A stretch of 64,000 nucleotides of DNA. Origin: Mycolicibacterium fortuitum subsp. fortuitum (lineage in GTDB: Bacteria > Actinomycetota > Actinomycetes > Mycobacteriales > Mycobacteriaceae). The notes under the pieces were generated by a model. It saw nothing but the letters and a program-made list of their open reading frames with translations. It had not been told where the DNA came from and searched no databases. Location of the stretch: positions 1,612,001 to 1,676,000 of the forward strand of contig NZ_AP025518.1 in assembly GCF_022179545.1 (NCBI RefSeq), written 5' to 3'. A program made the translations under genes and the position numbers. Of this stretch, positions 47,327-55,770 are shown piece after piece (positions within the stretch are counted from its first letter, which is position 1; each line of letters starts with the position of its first letter).

Positions 47327-48744
47327 GCGTGGCGGCCAGCCTCGATGTCGCGGCCCGGTTGGACGAGGGGCAGGCCGCCGTCGACACGATCGCCGAGTAC
47401 GTGTGGGCCTGCCATCTACTGGGTTTCGACCACCCCGACCTGACGCGGTACCGCTACCAGGTCCACGACTGGTACTCCGCCGAGGAAGGCCTCGATCTGC
47501 GGGTGCTGGATGTGGAATCTGCTTCGCTGGCCGCAGCCGCGGCCGTGGCCGAAGAGGAATTAGCGCTGCAGGACAAGAACTTTCAGAATCTTGTCGAGGC
47601 GTGGCACGGTACCGGGGCGCGGGCATCGACGGATTTTCTGGCCAGGCATGCGGCATCGTCGGCGCAGGTCGCCGCCGGAGTCCGCAGTGCCGCAGCGGTT
47701 TTGACGCGATTACGGGACAGCCTGTGGGCCGCGCTGGAGGCCAAGGTCTCCGCTGCGCTGCAGATCGAGGGGCGTCAAGGCGGGCAGCGCGGCGCCTGGC
47801 TGGCCGCTGCCCGCACGGTGAGCACCGGACTGGGGGACCGCTCGGCGGCGAGTGAACTCATCGACACGCAGGTGAAACCATTTGTGGTCAACGACATCGC
47901 CGGGGACTGGTTGGCGGCGATGCGCAGCACTACGCGCGCGGTTGCCGACGCGTACGGGCAGGCGCTCGCGGGCCTGCGTGCCGAGGCGCTTCCGGTGTTC
48001 GGTATCCCCGGGGAGCTGGGGCCGGTCCGGGCTGCACCGGTGCCGCCGCCCGTTGCCGCCGGCACCACCGCTGCCTCGGCGGCCGCGCCATCGTGGCAGC
48101 CGAGTCCTGCCGCGATGCCCGCTGCGATGTCGACCACGCCTTCTCAGATACCGCCTCCGGCGCCGTCGCCGGCCGCCGAGCCGTTGGCTGCGGTGGCAGA
48201 GCCGGTCGGGTCGGCGGCCCCGGCACCGACCTTGCCCGCCGGCGCGGCGCCGGGTATGGCCGGCGGTGGAATGCCCGGTCTGGGTGGCCTGCCTGATGTG
48301 GGCTCCGGACTGGCCGGTGCCGGACAACAATTGGCCGACCTGTTCGGCGGCTTGCTCGGTTCGTCTGCTGATGGTCTGCCCGACCGGATCGGCGACCTGC
48401 CGTCCGGCGAGGGCGGCGACGTCGATCCAGACGATGGTCCGCAGCAGGAGGCGGATCATGCAGATGACCCGGACGTCGAGGACACCGCTGACGAAGACGG
48501 CTCAGAAGACACAGACGAAGACGGGGCCGATGAAGACGAGCCCGTGGACTCAGCAGAAGGGGAGCTGACCGAGCCGCAATCTGATTCTCCACCGGTGGAC
48601 GAGGCGTCGCCGGACCCGCAGAAACTCGAGGTGCCCGACCCGGCGACCACCGTGCCCGGACCGGCAGCAGACCCGCTCGCCGCACCCACTGGTGGCACCC
48701 CGTGTGAGATCGCCGCCGACGAGCTACCCCAGGTGGGTGAATAG
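47323..48744 (+). CDS. WXG-like helical protein with Pro-rich and acidic tail (Rv3439c-like)
   Basis: 473 aa from a TTG at 47323 (or GTG at 47329). The first ~240 residues are alpha-helical and contain a WxG turn in VEAWHGTGARASTDFLARHA. This is followed by a Pro/Ala-rich region, a Gly-rich stretch (AGGGMPGLGGLPDVGSGLAG) and a strongly acidic Asp/Glu tail (EDTADEDGSEDTDEDGADED). No signal peptide or membrane helix is evident. With the coupled upstream EspC-like gene it looks like a type VII substrate pair; function unknown. Confidence 0.75.
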   Translation: MSVAASLDVAARLDEGQAAVDTIAEYVWACHLLGFDHPDLTRYRYQVHDWYSAEEGLDLRVLDVESASLAAAAAVAEEELALQDKNFQNLVEAWHGTGARASTDFLARHAASSAQVAAGVRSAAAVLTRLRDSLWAALEAKVSAALQIEGRQGGQRGAWLAAARTVSTGLGDRSAASELIDTQVKPFVVNDIAGDWLAAMRSTTRAVADAYGQALAGLRAEALPVFGIPGELGPVRAAPVPPPVAAGTTAASAAAPSWQPSPAAMPAAMSTTPSQIPPPAPSPAAEPLAAVAEPVGSAAPAPTLPAGAAPGMAGGGMPGLGGLPDVGSGLAGAGQQLADLFGGLLGSSADGLPDRIGDLPSGEGGDVDPDDGPQQEADHADDPDVEDTADEDGSEDTDEDGADEDEPVDSAEGELTEPQSDSPPVDEASPDPQKLEVPDPATTVPGPAADPLAAPTGGTPCEIAADELPQVGE

Positions 48745-48852
48745 GGGGCGGTCCCTGCCAGTGGGATTCTGAGCGTCGCAGTGACGGTATGAGTGTTAGT
48801 CCTTGTTTGGGGCGTCAACGTCAGTCGCCGCGACATCTTCGGAGGTGGTCCT

Positions 48853-49989
48853 ATGACTGTGGAATCCGATTGCGAAATCCGTCAGATCGAGTCGGAAGCG
48901 CCGCCGTCGCGGTTCGCCCGAGGCTGGCATTGCCTTGGTCTGACCCGCGAGCTCGGTGACGGGAAGCCGCACGGGATCAAGGTGTTCGGCCAGAAGCTGG
49001 TTGTATTTCGTGGTGGTGACGGCAGGATCAATGTGCTCGACGGATACTGCCGGCACATGGGCGGTGACTTGGCACAGGGAAAGGTCAAGGGTGATGAGAT
49101 CGCCTGCCCGTTCCACGACTGGCGCTGGGGCGGTGACGGCCGATGCAAGAATGTGCCGTACGCCAAGCGCACACCACGGCTGGCGCGCACTGCCACGTGG
49201 ACCACCCTCGAGCAGGACGGGATGCTGTTCGTCTGGAACGACCCTGAGGGCAACCCTCCGCCGGATGACGTGACGATTCCGCGCATCGAGGGCGCCGGCA
49301 GCGATGACTGGACGGACTGGCATTGGTACACAACGGTTGTCAACGCCAACTGTCGTGAGCTGGTGGACAACGTGGTGGATATGGCGCACTTCTTCTACGT
49401 GCACGGATCAATGCCTACCCACTTCAAGAACATCTTCGAAGGCCACATCGCAACCCAATACATGAATGCCGATACCCGTGCCGACCGAGATGACGTCGGT
49501 GGCTCGACCATGCTGGGCACCACCTCGGTGGCGTCGTATTACGGACCGGCCTTCATGATCGATGACCTGACGTACCACTATCCAGAGGCTGACCACCACA
49601 GCGTCTTGATCAACTGCCATTATCCGATCGACACGAATTCGTTTGTGCTGCAGTACGGCATCATCGTCAAGAAGCCGGAGGGCGTTTCCGATGAGCTGGC
49701 CATGCAGAGCGCTGTCGCCTTGGGCGACTGGGTGAAGATCGGCTTCGAACAGGACGTGGCGATCTGGAAAACCAAGGCCCGCATCGACAACCCGCTATTG
49801 TGCGAGGAGGACGGGCCGGTGTACCAGCTGCGCCGCTGGTACGAACAGTTCTACGTCGACTCGGCCGATGTCGCCGCCGACATGGTCGATCGCTTCGAAT
49901 ATGAAGTTGACACCACGAGCGCTCGGCAGACGTGGACACGCGAGATCGAAGACAACATCGCTGCCCGCGCCGCCCACTCGGTGCCATGA
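48853..49989 (+). CDS. kshA: Rieske oxygenase subunit, KshA-like (3-ketosteroid 9-alpha-hydroxylase)
   Basis: 378 aa from the ATG at 48853 with GGAGG upstream. The Rieske [2Fe-2S] ligands are Cys66-His68 (GYCRHMGG) and Cys85-His88 (CPFHDW), almost the same positions as in M. tuberculosis KshA. The catalytic iron site is in NVVDMAHFFYVHGS. KshA with reductase KshB opens the steroid B ring in cholesterol catabolism. Mycolicibacteria often hold several KshA homologues, so the exact substrate is uncertain. A short truncated ORF is coupled downstream and a TetR gene follows. Confidence 0.88.
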   Translation: MTVESDCEIRQIESEAPPSRFARGWHCLGLTRELGDGKPHGIKVFGQKLVVFRGGDGRINVLDGYCRHMGGDLAQGKVKGDEIACPFHDWRWGGDGRCKNVPYAKRTPRLARTATWTTLEQDGMLFVWNDPEGNPPPDDVTIPRIEGAGSDDWTDWHWYTTVVNANCRELVDNVVDMAHFFYVHGSMPTHFKNIFEGHIATQYMNADTRADRDDVGGSTMLGTTSVASYYGPAFMIDDLTYHYPEADHHSVLINCHYPIDTNSFVLQYGIIVKKPEGVSDELAMQSAVALGDWVKIGFEQDVAIWKTKARIDNPLLCEEDGPVYQLRRWYEQFYVDSADVAADMVDRFEYEVDTTSARQTWTREIEDNIAARAAHSVP

Positions 49990-50093
49990 CGCGCCGTGTC
50001 GATCCTCGGCTTGAAGAATTGCCGATGACGCCGGTGACCTGCCGCAGCTGCGGCATGATGTTGTCGCGGATGCCTGCCGAGGTTGACAACTGA
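49986..50093 (+). pseudogene. Short CxxC ORF coupled to kshA, probably a truncated small protein gene
   Basis: 35 codons from an ATG overlapping the KshA stop (ATGA): MTRRVDPRLEELPMTPVTCR then SCGMMLSRMPAEVDN. The N-terminal block DPRLEELPMTPVTCRSCG looks like the start of a conserved small actinobacterial protein of about 80-90 residues with a zinc-ribbon-like CxxC. The expected continuation is missing here. It is either a decayed remnant or a very short functional gene. Recognition is from memory. Confidence 0.5.
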
Positions 50094-50135
50094 CGTGGTC
50101 ACCGGATTGACCCCACTCTGGGTGAAGATGGTTCG

Positions 50136-50792
50136 ATGAGCGCGCACATGACTGCGAAGGCGGGTCCCGGACGGCCCGCAGGCGTCGACAGCGGTGATAC
50201 CCGCCAACGTGTCATCGATGCTGCCTGCCGGTGCTTTGCCCAGTTCGGCTATGGACCCGCGACCAACAACCAGGTTGCCGAGATGGCCGGTGTGACAGCG
50301 GGTTCGGTGTACTACCACTTCGGTACGAAACACAAGTTGTTCGAGGCGGTCTGCGATGACGTCTACGGCAAGATCCTGGCGAATGCGGCGCCTGCCATGT
50401 CTGGACCGCACTCCATGCGCGATCTGCTGCGGGCGGCGTTGAGCGAATCGATTCGAATCAACCGCGAGTTTCCCGAGCTGGCCGGTTTCGTCGCCACCGC
50501 ACCGATCGATGCGCGTCGGCACAAGGAGTTGGCCCCCGCCTTCGCCCGGCAGGGTGCGCGAATGACCGATGCACTGGCCCGGTCCGTCGTCGAGGGGCAG
50601 CGTGGCGGATTGATCCCGGCCGATCTGGACCCGGTTCAGGTGGCCCGCGTGATCGGTGCGATCGTCGACGGCTTTGCGCATGCGGCGGCCGTAACCGAGC
50701 CGAGTGAGATGGACGGCGTCAATCGGTTGTTCGAATCGCTGCTCCTGGAGGCGGCGACTATCGGCAAGCGCGCGGACCGCGATCCAGGCTGA
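50136..50792 (+). CDS. TetR-family transcriptional regulator
   Basis: 218 aa. N-terminal helix-turn-helix at ~24-70 (TRQRVIDAACRCFAQFGYGP, then VAEMAGVTAGSVYYHFGTK). The C-terminal ligand domain is variable. It follows the kshA-like gene and faces the LLM gene tail to tail, so it could control either. No palindrome was found directly in front of it. Confidence 0.92.
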   Translation: MSAHMTAKAGPGRPAGVDSGDTRQRVIDAACRCFAQFGYGPATNNQVAEMAGVTAGSVYYHFGTKHKLFEAVCDDVYGKILANAAPAMSGPHSMRDLLRAALSESIRINREFPELAGFVATAPIDARRHKELAPAFARQGARMTDALARSVVEGQRGGLIPADLDPVQVARVIGAIVDGFAHAAAVTEPSEMDGVNRLFESLLLEAATIGKRADRDPG

Positions 50793-50810
50793 GCGCATGA
50801 CGTTGCAGCC

Positions 50811-51851
50811 CTACCGCGTGAGCGAAACCAGCTCCTCGCAGAACTTCACGGTCTCGGCGCTATCGGTGGCCAGCGGGTGCACCAGCATCGTGGTGACGCC
50901 GGCCTCGGCGTAGGCGGCCAGGCGTTCCTTGACGAATCCCTTCGGCCCCACGAGCGATACGTTGCGCACCAGGTCGTCGGGCACGGCCGCGATGGCCTCG
51001 GCCTTCTTACCGGCCAGGAACAGGTCCTGGATGTGGTCGGCGACCTCGCCGTACCCGTACCGGGTGGCCAGCTTGTGATAGAAGTTCTGCCCACGCGCGC
51101 CCATGCCGCCGATGTACAGCGCCAGTTGGGGTTTCGCCCAGGCCAGCCGGTCGTCCACGTCGTCGCCGATGGCCAGGCTGGCGCTGACCATCACGTCCAG
51201 CGGGCCCAGTTCTGGATCTCGTTTGGCGGCGCCGGCCCGCAGCGCATCGCCCCACACGTCGTCGGCCTTCTCGGGCAGGTAGAACACCGGTTGCCAGCCC
51301 TCGGCGATCTCGGCGGTCAGCTCGACGTTCTTCGGTCCCAGTGCAGCGATGGTGATCGGAATGCGCTCCCGCACAGGGTGATTGATCAGGTGCAGTGACT
51401 TACCCAGTCCGGTGCCGCGGTCGGCGGGCAGTGGCAGCTGGTAGTACTTGCCGTCGTAATCCAGGTTCTCGCGGCGCCACACCTTCCGGCAGATCTCGAC
51501 CACCTCGCGGGTACGGCCCAGCGGTGCGTCGAACGGCACGCCGTGGAAGCCCTCCATCACCTGCGGGCCCGAGGTGCCGATGCCCAGGCGGAAGCGACCG
51601 TCGGACACGTAGTCCACACCCGCCGCGCTCATGGCCATCAGGGCGGGTGTGCGGGTGTAGATCGGGACCACGCCGGTGCCGAGTTCCATGGTGGAGGTCT
51701 TGGCGGCGAGGTAGCCGAGCTGGCTGATCGCATCGTAGGAGTACGCCTCGGCGACCAGGGCGATGTCGACGCCCACCTTCTCCAGTTCGACGACTTGGTC
51801 GGCAGCTTCTTTGAAGCCGCCGGCGTAACTCAGGAAGATGCCAGTGCGCAT
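50811..51851 (-). CDS. LLM-class (F420-dependent) flavin oxidoreductase
   Basis: About 346 aa from the ATG at 51851; the longer frame to 51959 reads through an operator-like palindrome. TIM-barrel luciferase-like sequence: GIFLSYAGGFKEAADQVVEL, VAEAYSYDAISQLGYLAAKT, GRFRLGIGTSGPQVMEGFHG and PIYTRTPALMAMSAAG. Mycobacteria have many such enzymes using coenzyme F420; the substrate is unknown. An 18-bp palindrome lies at 51868-51885, 17 bp before the start. Confidence 0.88.
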   Translation of the reverse strand: MRTGIFLSYAGGFKEAADQVVELEKVGVDIALVAEAYSYDAISQLGYLAAKTSTMELGTGVVPIYTRTPALMAMSAAGVDYVSDGRFRLGIGTSGPQVMEGFHGVPFDAPLGRTREVVEICRKVWRRENLDYDGKYYQLPLPADRGTGLGKSLHLINHPVRERIPITIAALGPKNVELTAEIAEGWQPVFYLPEKADDVWGDALRAGAAKRDPELGPLDVMVSASLAIGDDVDDRLAWAKPQLALYIGGMGARGQNFYHKLATRYGYGEVADHIQDLFLAGKKAEAIAAVPDDLVRNVSLVGPKGFVKERLAAYAEAGVTTMLVHPLATDSAETVKFCEELVSLTR

Positions 51852-51867
51852 CGCAGGAGTGTAGCAA

Positions 51868-51885
51868 CCCAACCAGTTGGTTGGG
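51868..51885. promoter_or_regulatory. Palindromic operator upstream of the LLM gene
   Basis: CCCAACCAGTTGGTTGGG has 8-bp perfectly paired arms with a GT centre. Its place directly before an LLM oxidoreductase suits a TetR-type operator; the TetR gene at 50136 is a candidate. Confidence 0.55.
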
Positions 51886-51980
51886 AGGGGCGGTCCCGAT
51901 GGCGGGCCGGACCCCCGATCTGCCGTCAGCTGGGTCTTGGTGAAACGGGTGTGGAGCAACCACTCACTTATCCCGGAGCA

Positions 51981-52904
51981 TCAGTTCTTGTCGTCGAGGG
52001 TGGTCAGGGTATCGATGATGTCGGCGATTGCGGTTGTGATGGCATGAGGCCGGTCCAGTGGGATGTTGTGGCCGGAATCGATGACGATGTGCCGACCCTG
52101 AGGGGCTTGAGATGCCAGCCTTCTGTGGCTGGCGAGGATGGCGCGGTGTGTCTTCGGAAGAAGTCGTGAGATGCGGTCGCCGCTGAGAACTGTCACTGGC
52201 ACGTCAGGCAGAGGGCGGTGGATGTGTGGCGCGGAGAGCGCCTGTAGCCAGCCGCGAGTTTCGCGTGCTTGGTTTTGGGTTGCGGCGGTGGTGAGTTCGT
52301 AGTTTTTGGCCTCTGCGGCATAGGCAGCTGGCAGGACTGGGTCGACGAGTTTGCCAACCATCCACCGCGTGGCGCCGATACGTGCAAATACCTGTGTCAC
52401 CACCGCGTAGGTCTGGAGGGCAAGTCGGTAGCCGGGGCCACGCAGTGAGGCGACGTCAGTGCACGCACCGTCGACAAAGACCAGTCCGGCGATCCGCGCA
52501 GAAGTGTCTTGAGCCGCATAGGCTTCGATGATCGCCGCGCCGACGCTGTGGCCGACAAGGATGACCTTGGCTTGGGGTCGAGGCGCGACTGCATCGATGA
52601 CCGCCCCAAGGTCACGGGCCATCCGTTCAACAGTGCGCAGTTCGAAATCGACATCGCTGCGGCCATAGCCCGCCCGGCAATACACGACAGTCTGTGTTCG
52701 CTCGGCCACCTCGGGTTGGACGAGGCCCCAAAATGTGTGCGCGACACCTAAACCCGATTCGAAGACCACGATGAGCTCTTGGCCATCACCGCTCGGATGC
52801 GTGGTCATGTACTGCAGGCGGCGACCGTCGGAGGTCTGGGCGAACGCAATCGTGCCAAACGGACTCATTTCGAATGTACGTGTAGCGCGGGGCTCATTCG
52901 CCAT
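51981..52904 (-). CDS. Alpha/beta hydrolase
   Basis: 307 aa. Alpha/beta-hydrolase fold: oxyanion strand VVFESGLGVAHTFW, nucleophile Ser in VILVGHSVGAAI, acid in VTVLSGDR region and His in VIDSGHNIPLD near the C-terminus. No signal peptide, so cytosolic. Substrate unknown. It lies between a membrane protein and the LLM gene on the same strand and could share their transcript. Confidence 0.88.
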   Translation of the reverse strand: MANEPRATRTFEMSPFGTIAFAQTSDGRRLQYMTTHPSGDGQELIVVFESGLGVAHTFWGLVQPEVAERTQTVVYCRAGYGRSDVDFELRTVERMARDLGAVIDAVAPRPQAKVILVGHSVGAAIIEAYAAQDTSARIAGLVFVDGACTDVASLRGPGYRLALQTYAVVTQVFARIGATRWMVGKLVDPVLPAAYAAEAKNYELTTAATQNQARETRGWLQALSAPHIHRPLPDVPVTVLSGDRISRLLPKTHRAILASHRRLASQAPQGRHIVIDSGHNIPLDRPHAITTAIADIIDTLTTLDDKN

Positions 52905-52947
52905 CTGAACGAAGCTACCAAAGGCGATGGAAACTACCGGCGAGGTC

Positions 52948-53394
52948 TCAGTAAGGGGCAGTCGGCGGGTACTGAAGCGAGGGTGGCAGCAGTTTCTTGT
53001 TGTGTTGATCCGCGGCCCAGTAGGCCCAGACCATGCCGCCGATCCAGGTGAAGAACCACAGGAACCACGCGATACCGAGTGTGAAGAACCCGATCAAGAA
53101 CAACAGGATGTTGATGCCGAACATGATGAAGGCGCCCGGGACGGTCGCGTAGAGCATGCCGAGGCAACCGAACAGCCCGGCCAGCAGTGCGGCCAGCCCA
53201 GGGTTCTTCGTCGGCATGGCCGGCGCATACATGTTGACCTGGATTGGGGCTGTCCCCGGGTACGGATAGGGGTTCGGACCGGCGGCGAAGTAGCCGGGCG
53301 GCGGGCTCAGTTCGGGCTGCAACATCGGCGGGGGTGGTTGCGGCGTCGGTTGTGGTGGGACTGCTGGCAGATAGTTGTCGTCGGCCTGGCTCAT
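52948..53394 (-). CDS. Proline-rich small membrane protein (TM2-like)
   Basis: 148 aa. The N-terminal ~60 residues are rich in Pro/Gln/Tyr (PPQPTPQPPPPMLQPELSPP). Two to three membrane helices follow (~65-130), with GLAALLAGLFGCLGMLYATV and a TM2-domain-like turn. A Pro-rich C-terminus ends the protein. Such proteins are common in mycobacterial membranes; function unknown. It starts at the ATG 53394 with GGGGGCGATC just upstream. Confidence 0.78.
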   Translation of the reverse strand: MSQADDNYLPAVPPQPTPQPPPPMLQPELSPPPGYFAAGPNPYPYPGTAPIQVNMYAPAMPTKNPGLAALLAGLFGCLGMLYATVPGAFIMFGINILLFLIGFFTLGIAWFLWFFTWIGGMVWAYWAADQHNKKLLPPSLQYPPTAPY

Positions 53395-53525
53395 GATCGC
53401 CCCCTGGGTTCGCTCGGTGAGCTGAGGCTACTCCCGGACGACCGCGTCCGCGTGGGCAATTTTTGTTCGTCGAGCAGGGCGCGTGGCCGGTGTGGGAGTA
53501 CGCCCGCGGGCGAGCTGCGAACGCG

Positions 53526-54125
53526 TCAGCGTTGCCTCAGCGCGATCACCTCCTCGGTCAGTGCGCGAGCGGCCGTGATCGGCTTGGTGGAGCGCTCCAG
53601 CTTGGAACCCAGCAGCGCGCCGTCGTAGATCAACTGGATTTTGCGGGCCAGTGTCGCGGGGGAGTCGGTGTCGGCCTGTTTCAGCAGGGCGGTCAGTGTG
53701 GCCCGCAGCCACTTGCGGTGTGCCCGTACCGGTTCGAGCTCAACACCGGGGTATTCGGTGGCGGCGTTGGCGTACAGGCAGCCGCGGTAGTCGCGCAGGA
53801 CCGCCGATTGTGAGGCGAGGTCGAAAAAGCTCAGGATGCGTCGCACCGGATCGTGCACTCCGGCGACCGCCTGTTCCCAGCGGTTGCGATCAGCGTGATC
53901 CAAATCGGTGAGGTAGGCGATCACCAAGGCGTCTTTGGAGCCGTAGGTGCTGTAGAGGCTCGCCTTGGCGACCCCGGCCTCCCGCAGGATCGTGTCGATG
54001 CCGATGGCCCGAATGCCCTGGCTGGCGAACAGTTCGGCCGCGGTGTCGAGCAATCGCTGAGCCGGCGGGACGGTGCCGGCGGTCGGCTCAGCCTTGGGTG
54101 CGGTGACGGTTCGGGGCGTGCTCAT
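53526..54125 (-). CDS. TetR-family regulator of the adjacent transporter operon
   Basis: 199 aa. Helix-turn-helix at ~20-65 (AQRLLDTAAELFASQGIRAI, then REAGVAKASLYSTYGSKDAL), and a C-terminal effector domain (SAVLRDYRGCLYANAATEYP) resembling the AcrR/TetR_C group. It is divergent from the DUF4242-ACAD-ABC operon, and a 24-bp near-perfect palindrome (54152-54175) lies in the gap. It most likely represses that operon and itself. Confidence 0.92.
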   Translation of the reverse strand: MSTPRTVTAPKAEPTAGTVPPAQRLLDTAAELFASQGIRAIGIDTILREAGVAKASLYSTYGSKDALVIAYLTDLDHADRNRWEQAVAGVHDPVRRILSFFDLASQSAVLRDYRGCLYANAATEYPGVELEPVRAHRKWLRATLTALLKQADTDSPATLARKIQLIYDGALLGSKLERSTKPITAARALTEEVIALRQR

Positions 54126-54151
54126 ACCGGTCAGCGTAGCCTGAAACGTCG

Positions 54152-54175
54152 CATAGACAGACCTGTCTGTCTATG
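54152..54175. promoter_or_regulatory. 24-bp palindromic TetR operator
   Basis: Two perfectly paired 11-bp arms (left CATAGACAGAC) around a CT centre. It lies between the divergent TetR gene (start 54125) and the DUF4242 operon (start 54221). An ATG at 54173 falls inside the palindrome and is therefore unlikely to be a start. Confidence 0.8.
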
Positions 54176-54220
54176 GGACCGTCGGTGCCGTTCCACCCCT
54201 GCGATGCCGAGGAATCCCAC

Positions 54221-54751
54221 GTGACTCTGTACCTCTACGAAATCACCCCCGACGCCACCGATGCCGCTGCGGTGAGCCAGCTTCTCAAGACGCTCGATGC
54301 CGAGATCGCCGGCGGCGGTGGTGAACTGATCGAGGCCCAGGTCACCGCGCAGCGCCGGAGGGTCTTCGCGATCGCCGAATTCGGACAGGACGCGCACGCC
54401 CTGGATGCCACGCAACTGGCGACCGCCACTGTCTCGGGCCCGCATCAGGTTCGGTTGGTCGGTGCGGACCTCTCGGATCTCAAAGCCGCCCGCCCGCAGG
54501 CCGGTTACCTGGTGGAGTGGGACCTGCCGGCCGAACTCGACATGGATTCCTACCTGGCCCGCAAGAAGGCCAACGCCCCCAAGTACGCCGACGTGCCCGA
54601 GGTCCAGTTCCTGCGCACCTATGTCCGCGAGGACATGGACAAGTGCCTGTGTTTCTACGACGCGCCCGACGAGGCCGCTGTGCGGCGGGCCCGCGACGCG
54701 GTGAGCACGCCGATCGACCGGCTGTACGGACTGGACGGACCGCTAACGTGA
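54221..54751 (+). CDS. DUF4242-family small protein (SCO4226/nickel-binding-like)
   Basis: About 176 aa from a GTG at 54221 with GAGGAA seven bases upstream. Two ferredoxin-like alpha/beta units: LYLYEITPDATDAAAVSQLL early, and YLVEWDLPAELDMDSYLARK then VQFLRTYVREDMDKCLCFYD late, the latter being the DUF4242 signature. Family members have been described as nickel-responsive or metal-binding; the role here is unknown. It is first in a tightly overlapped five-gene operon; its stop overlaps the next GTG (GTGA). Confidence 0.82.
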   Translation: MTLYLYEITPDATDAAAVSQLLKTLDAEIAGGGGELIEAQVTAQRRRVFAIAEFGQDAHALDATQLATATVSGPHQVRLVGADLSDLKAARPQAGYLVEWDLPAELDMDSYLARKKANAPKYADVPEVQFLRTYVREDMDKCLCFYDAPDEAAVRRARDAVSTPIDRLYGLDGPLT

Positions 54752-55770
54752 CCGCGGTGCTCGCGGAGTCCGCCCTGGACCGGGTGGCGCACACCGTCGC
54801 CGCCCGCGCCGCCGATCTCGATGAGCAGCGCACCGATGTCCGCACCGATCTGGTCGAGCTCGGCCAGGCTGGGTTGCTCGACCTCGAATTGTCCGACATG
54901 GTGCGCGTCATCGACGAGGTGTCGGTCCACAGCCTGGCCGTCGGCTTCTCCACTTGGGCGCACCACATGACCGTCCGGTACCTGCACGCCGCGCCCGGCG
55001 GTGGGTTCGGCGAGCAGATCAGCGTCCTCGCCGCGGCAGGCCGGATCGGCGTCACCGCCATGGCGGCCGGACTCAAGCAGGTCGCCGGTCTCGGGCAGGT
55101 ACCGATCACCGGCGGTACCGACGGCGCGGACCTGATCGTCAGTGGACCGATTCGCTGGGCCTCCAACGTGTTTCCCGACGCCCTGATCGTGACGCCGGTC
55201 CGCACTGGTGAGCGCACGCTGGTCGTCGCGGTGGACGTCGGCGCCGACGGTGTGACGGTCAATCCCGCCCCAGCACTCACGGCACTCGGGGCGACCGCGT
55301 CGACGTCATTGCGTCTGGACCGGGTGCGGGTCCCGGCACATCAGGTGCTCACCACTGACCTGGATGCGTTCGTCGCCGGGATCCGGCCCGCGTTCTTGTT
55401 GTTGCAGACCGCGTTCTGCGTCGGCGTCACTCGGGCGGCGCTGACCGCGGCCACCGCGGCGCACACCGGCCCGCTGGCCCGGTTCGGCACGGAACTCGAA
55501 GATGCGGTCGCCCGTGCCGAGGGTGTCAGATCGCGGCTGTACGGCTGGGCTGCGGACCCCGATGCGGCGACGGTGCCTGACCTGATCCGGTTGCGGCTGA
55601 ATGCGGCACGGGTGGCTGTCGACGTCACCCGGCTGGAGCTCTCGTTGACCGGCGGTGCCGGCTACACCCTGGGAAGTGCCGCCAACCGGCGGTTCCGGGA
55701 AACCGCCTTCCTGCCCGTGCAATCACCTTCGGAAGGACAACTGCGGTGGGAACTCACGCGCTACGAATAG
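54748..55770 (+). CDS. Acyl-CoA dehydrogenase-like flavoprotein (SfnB/DszC-type)
   Basis: 340 aa from a GTG coupled to the DUF4242 gene. Acyl-CoA-dehydrogenase fold: N-terminal helices, then a beta domain (GPIRWASNVFPDALIVTPVR), a helical C-terminal domain and GYTLGSAANRRFRETAFLPVQ. It lacks a clear catalytic Glu and resembles monooxygenase-like relatives used in organosulfur or amine oxidation. With a SsuABC-like importer downstream, a sulfonate- or sulfone-degrading role is possible, but unproven. Its 3' end overlaps the ATPase gene by 25 bp. Confidence 0.8.
   Translation: MTAVLAESALDRVAHTVAARAADLDEQRTDVRTDLVELGQAGLLDLELSDMVRVIDEVSVHSLAVGFSTWAHHMTVRYLHAAPGGGFGEQISVLAAAGRIGVTAMAAGLKQVAGLGQVPITGGTDGADLIVSGPIRWASNVFPDALIVTPVRTGERTLVVAVDVGADGVTVNPAPALTALGATASTSLRLDRVRVPAHQVLTTDLDAFVAGIRPAFLLLQTAFCVGVTRAALTAATAAHTGPLARFGTELEDAVARAEGVRSRLYGWAADPDAATVPDLIRLRLNAARVAVDVTRLELSLTGGAGYTLGSAANRRFRETAFLPVQSPSEGQLRWELTRYE

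Noticed and set aside
54173..54220. ATG at 54173 as start of the DUF4242 gene
   Set aside because: It falls inside the TetR palindrome and lacks a ribosome site, whereas the GTG at 54221 has one.
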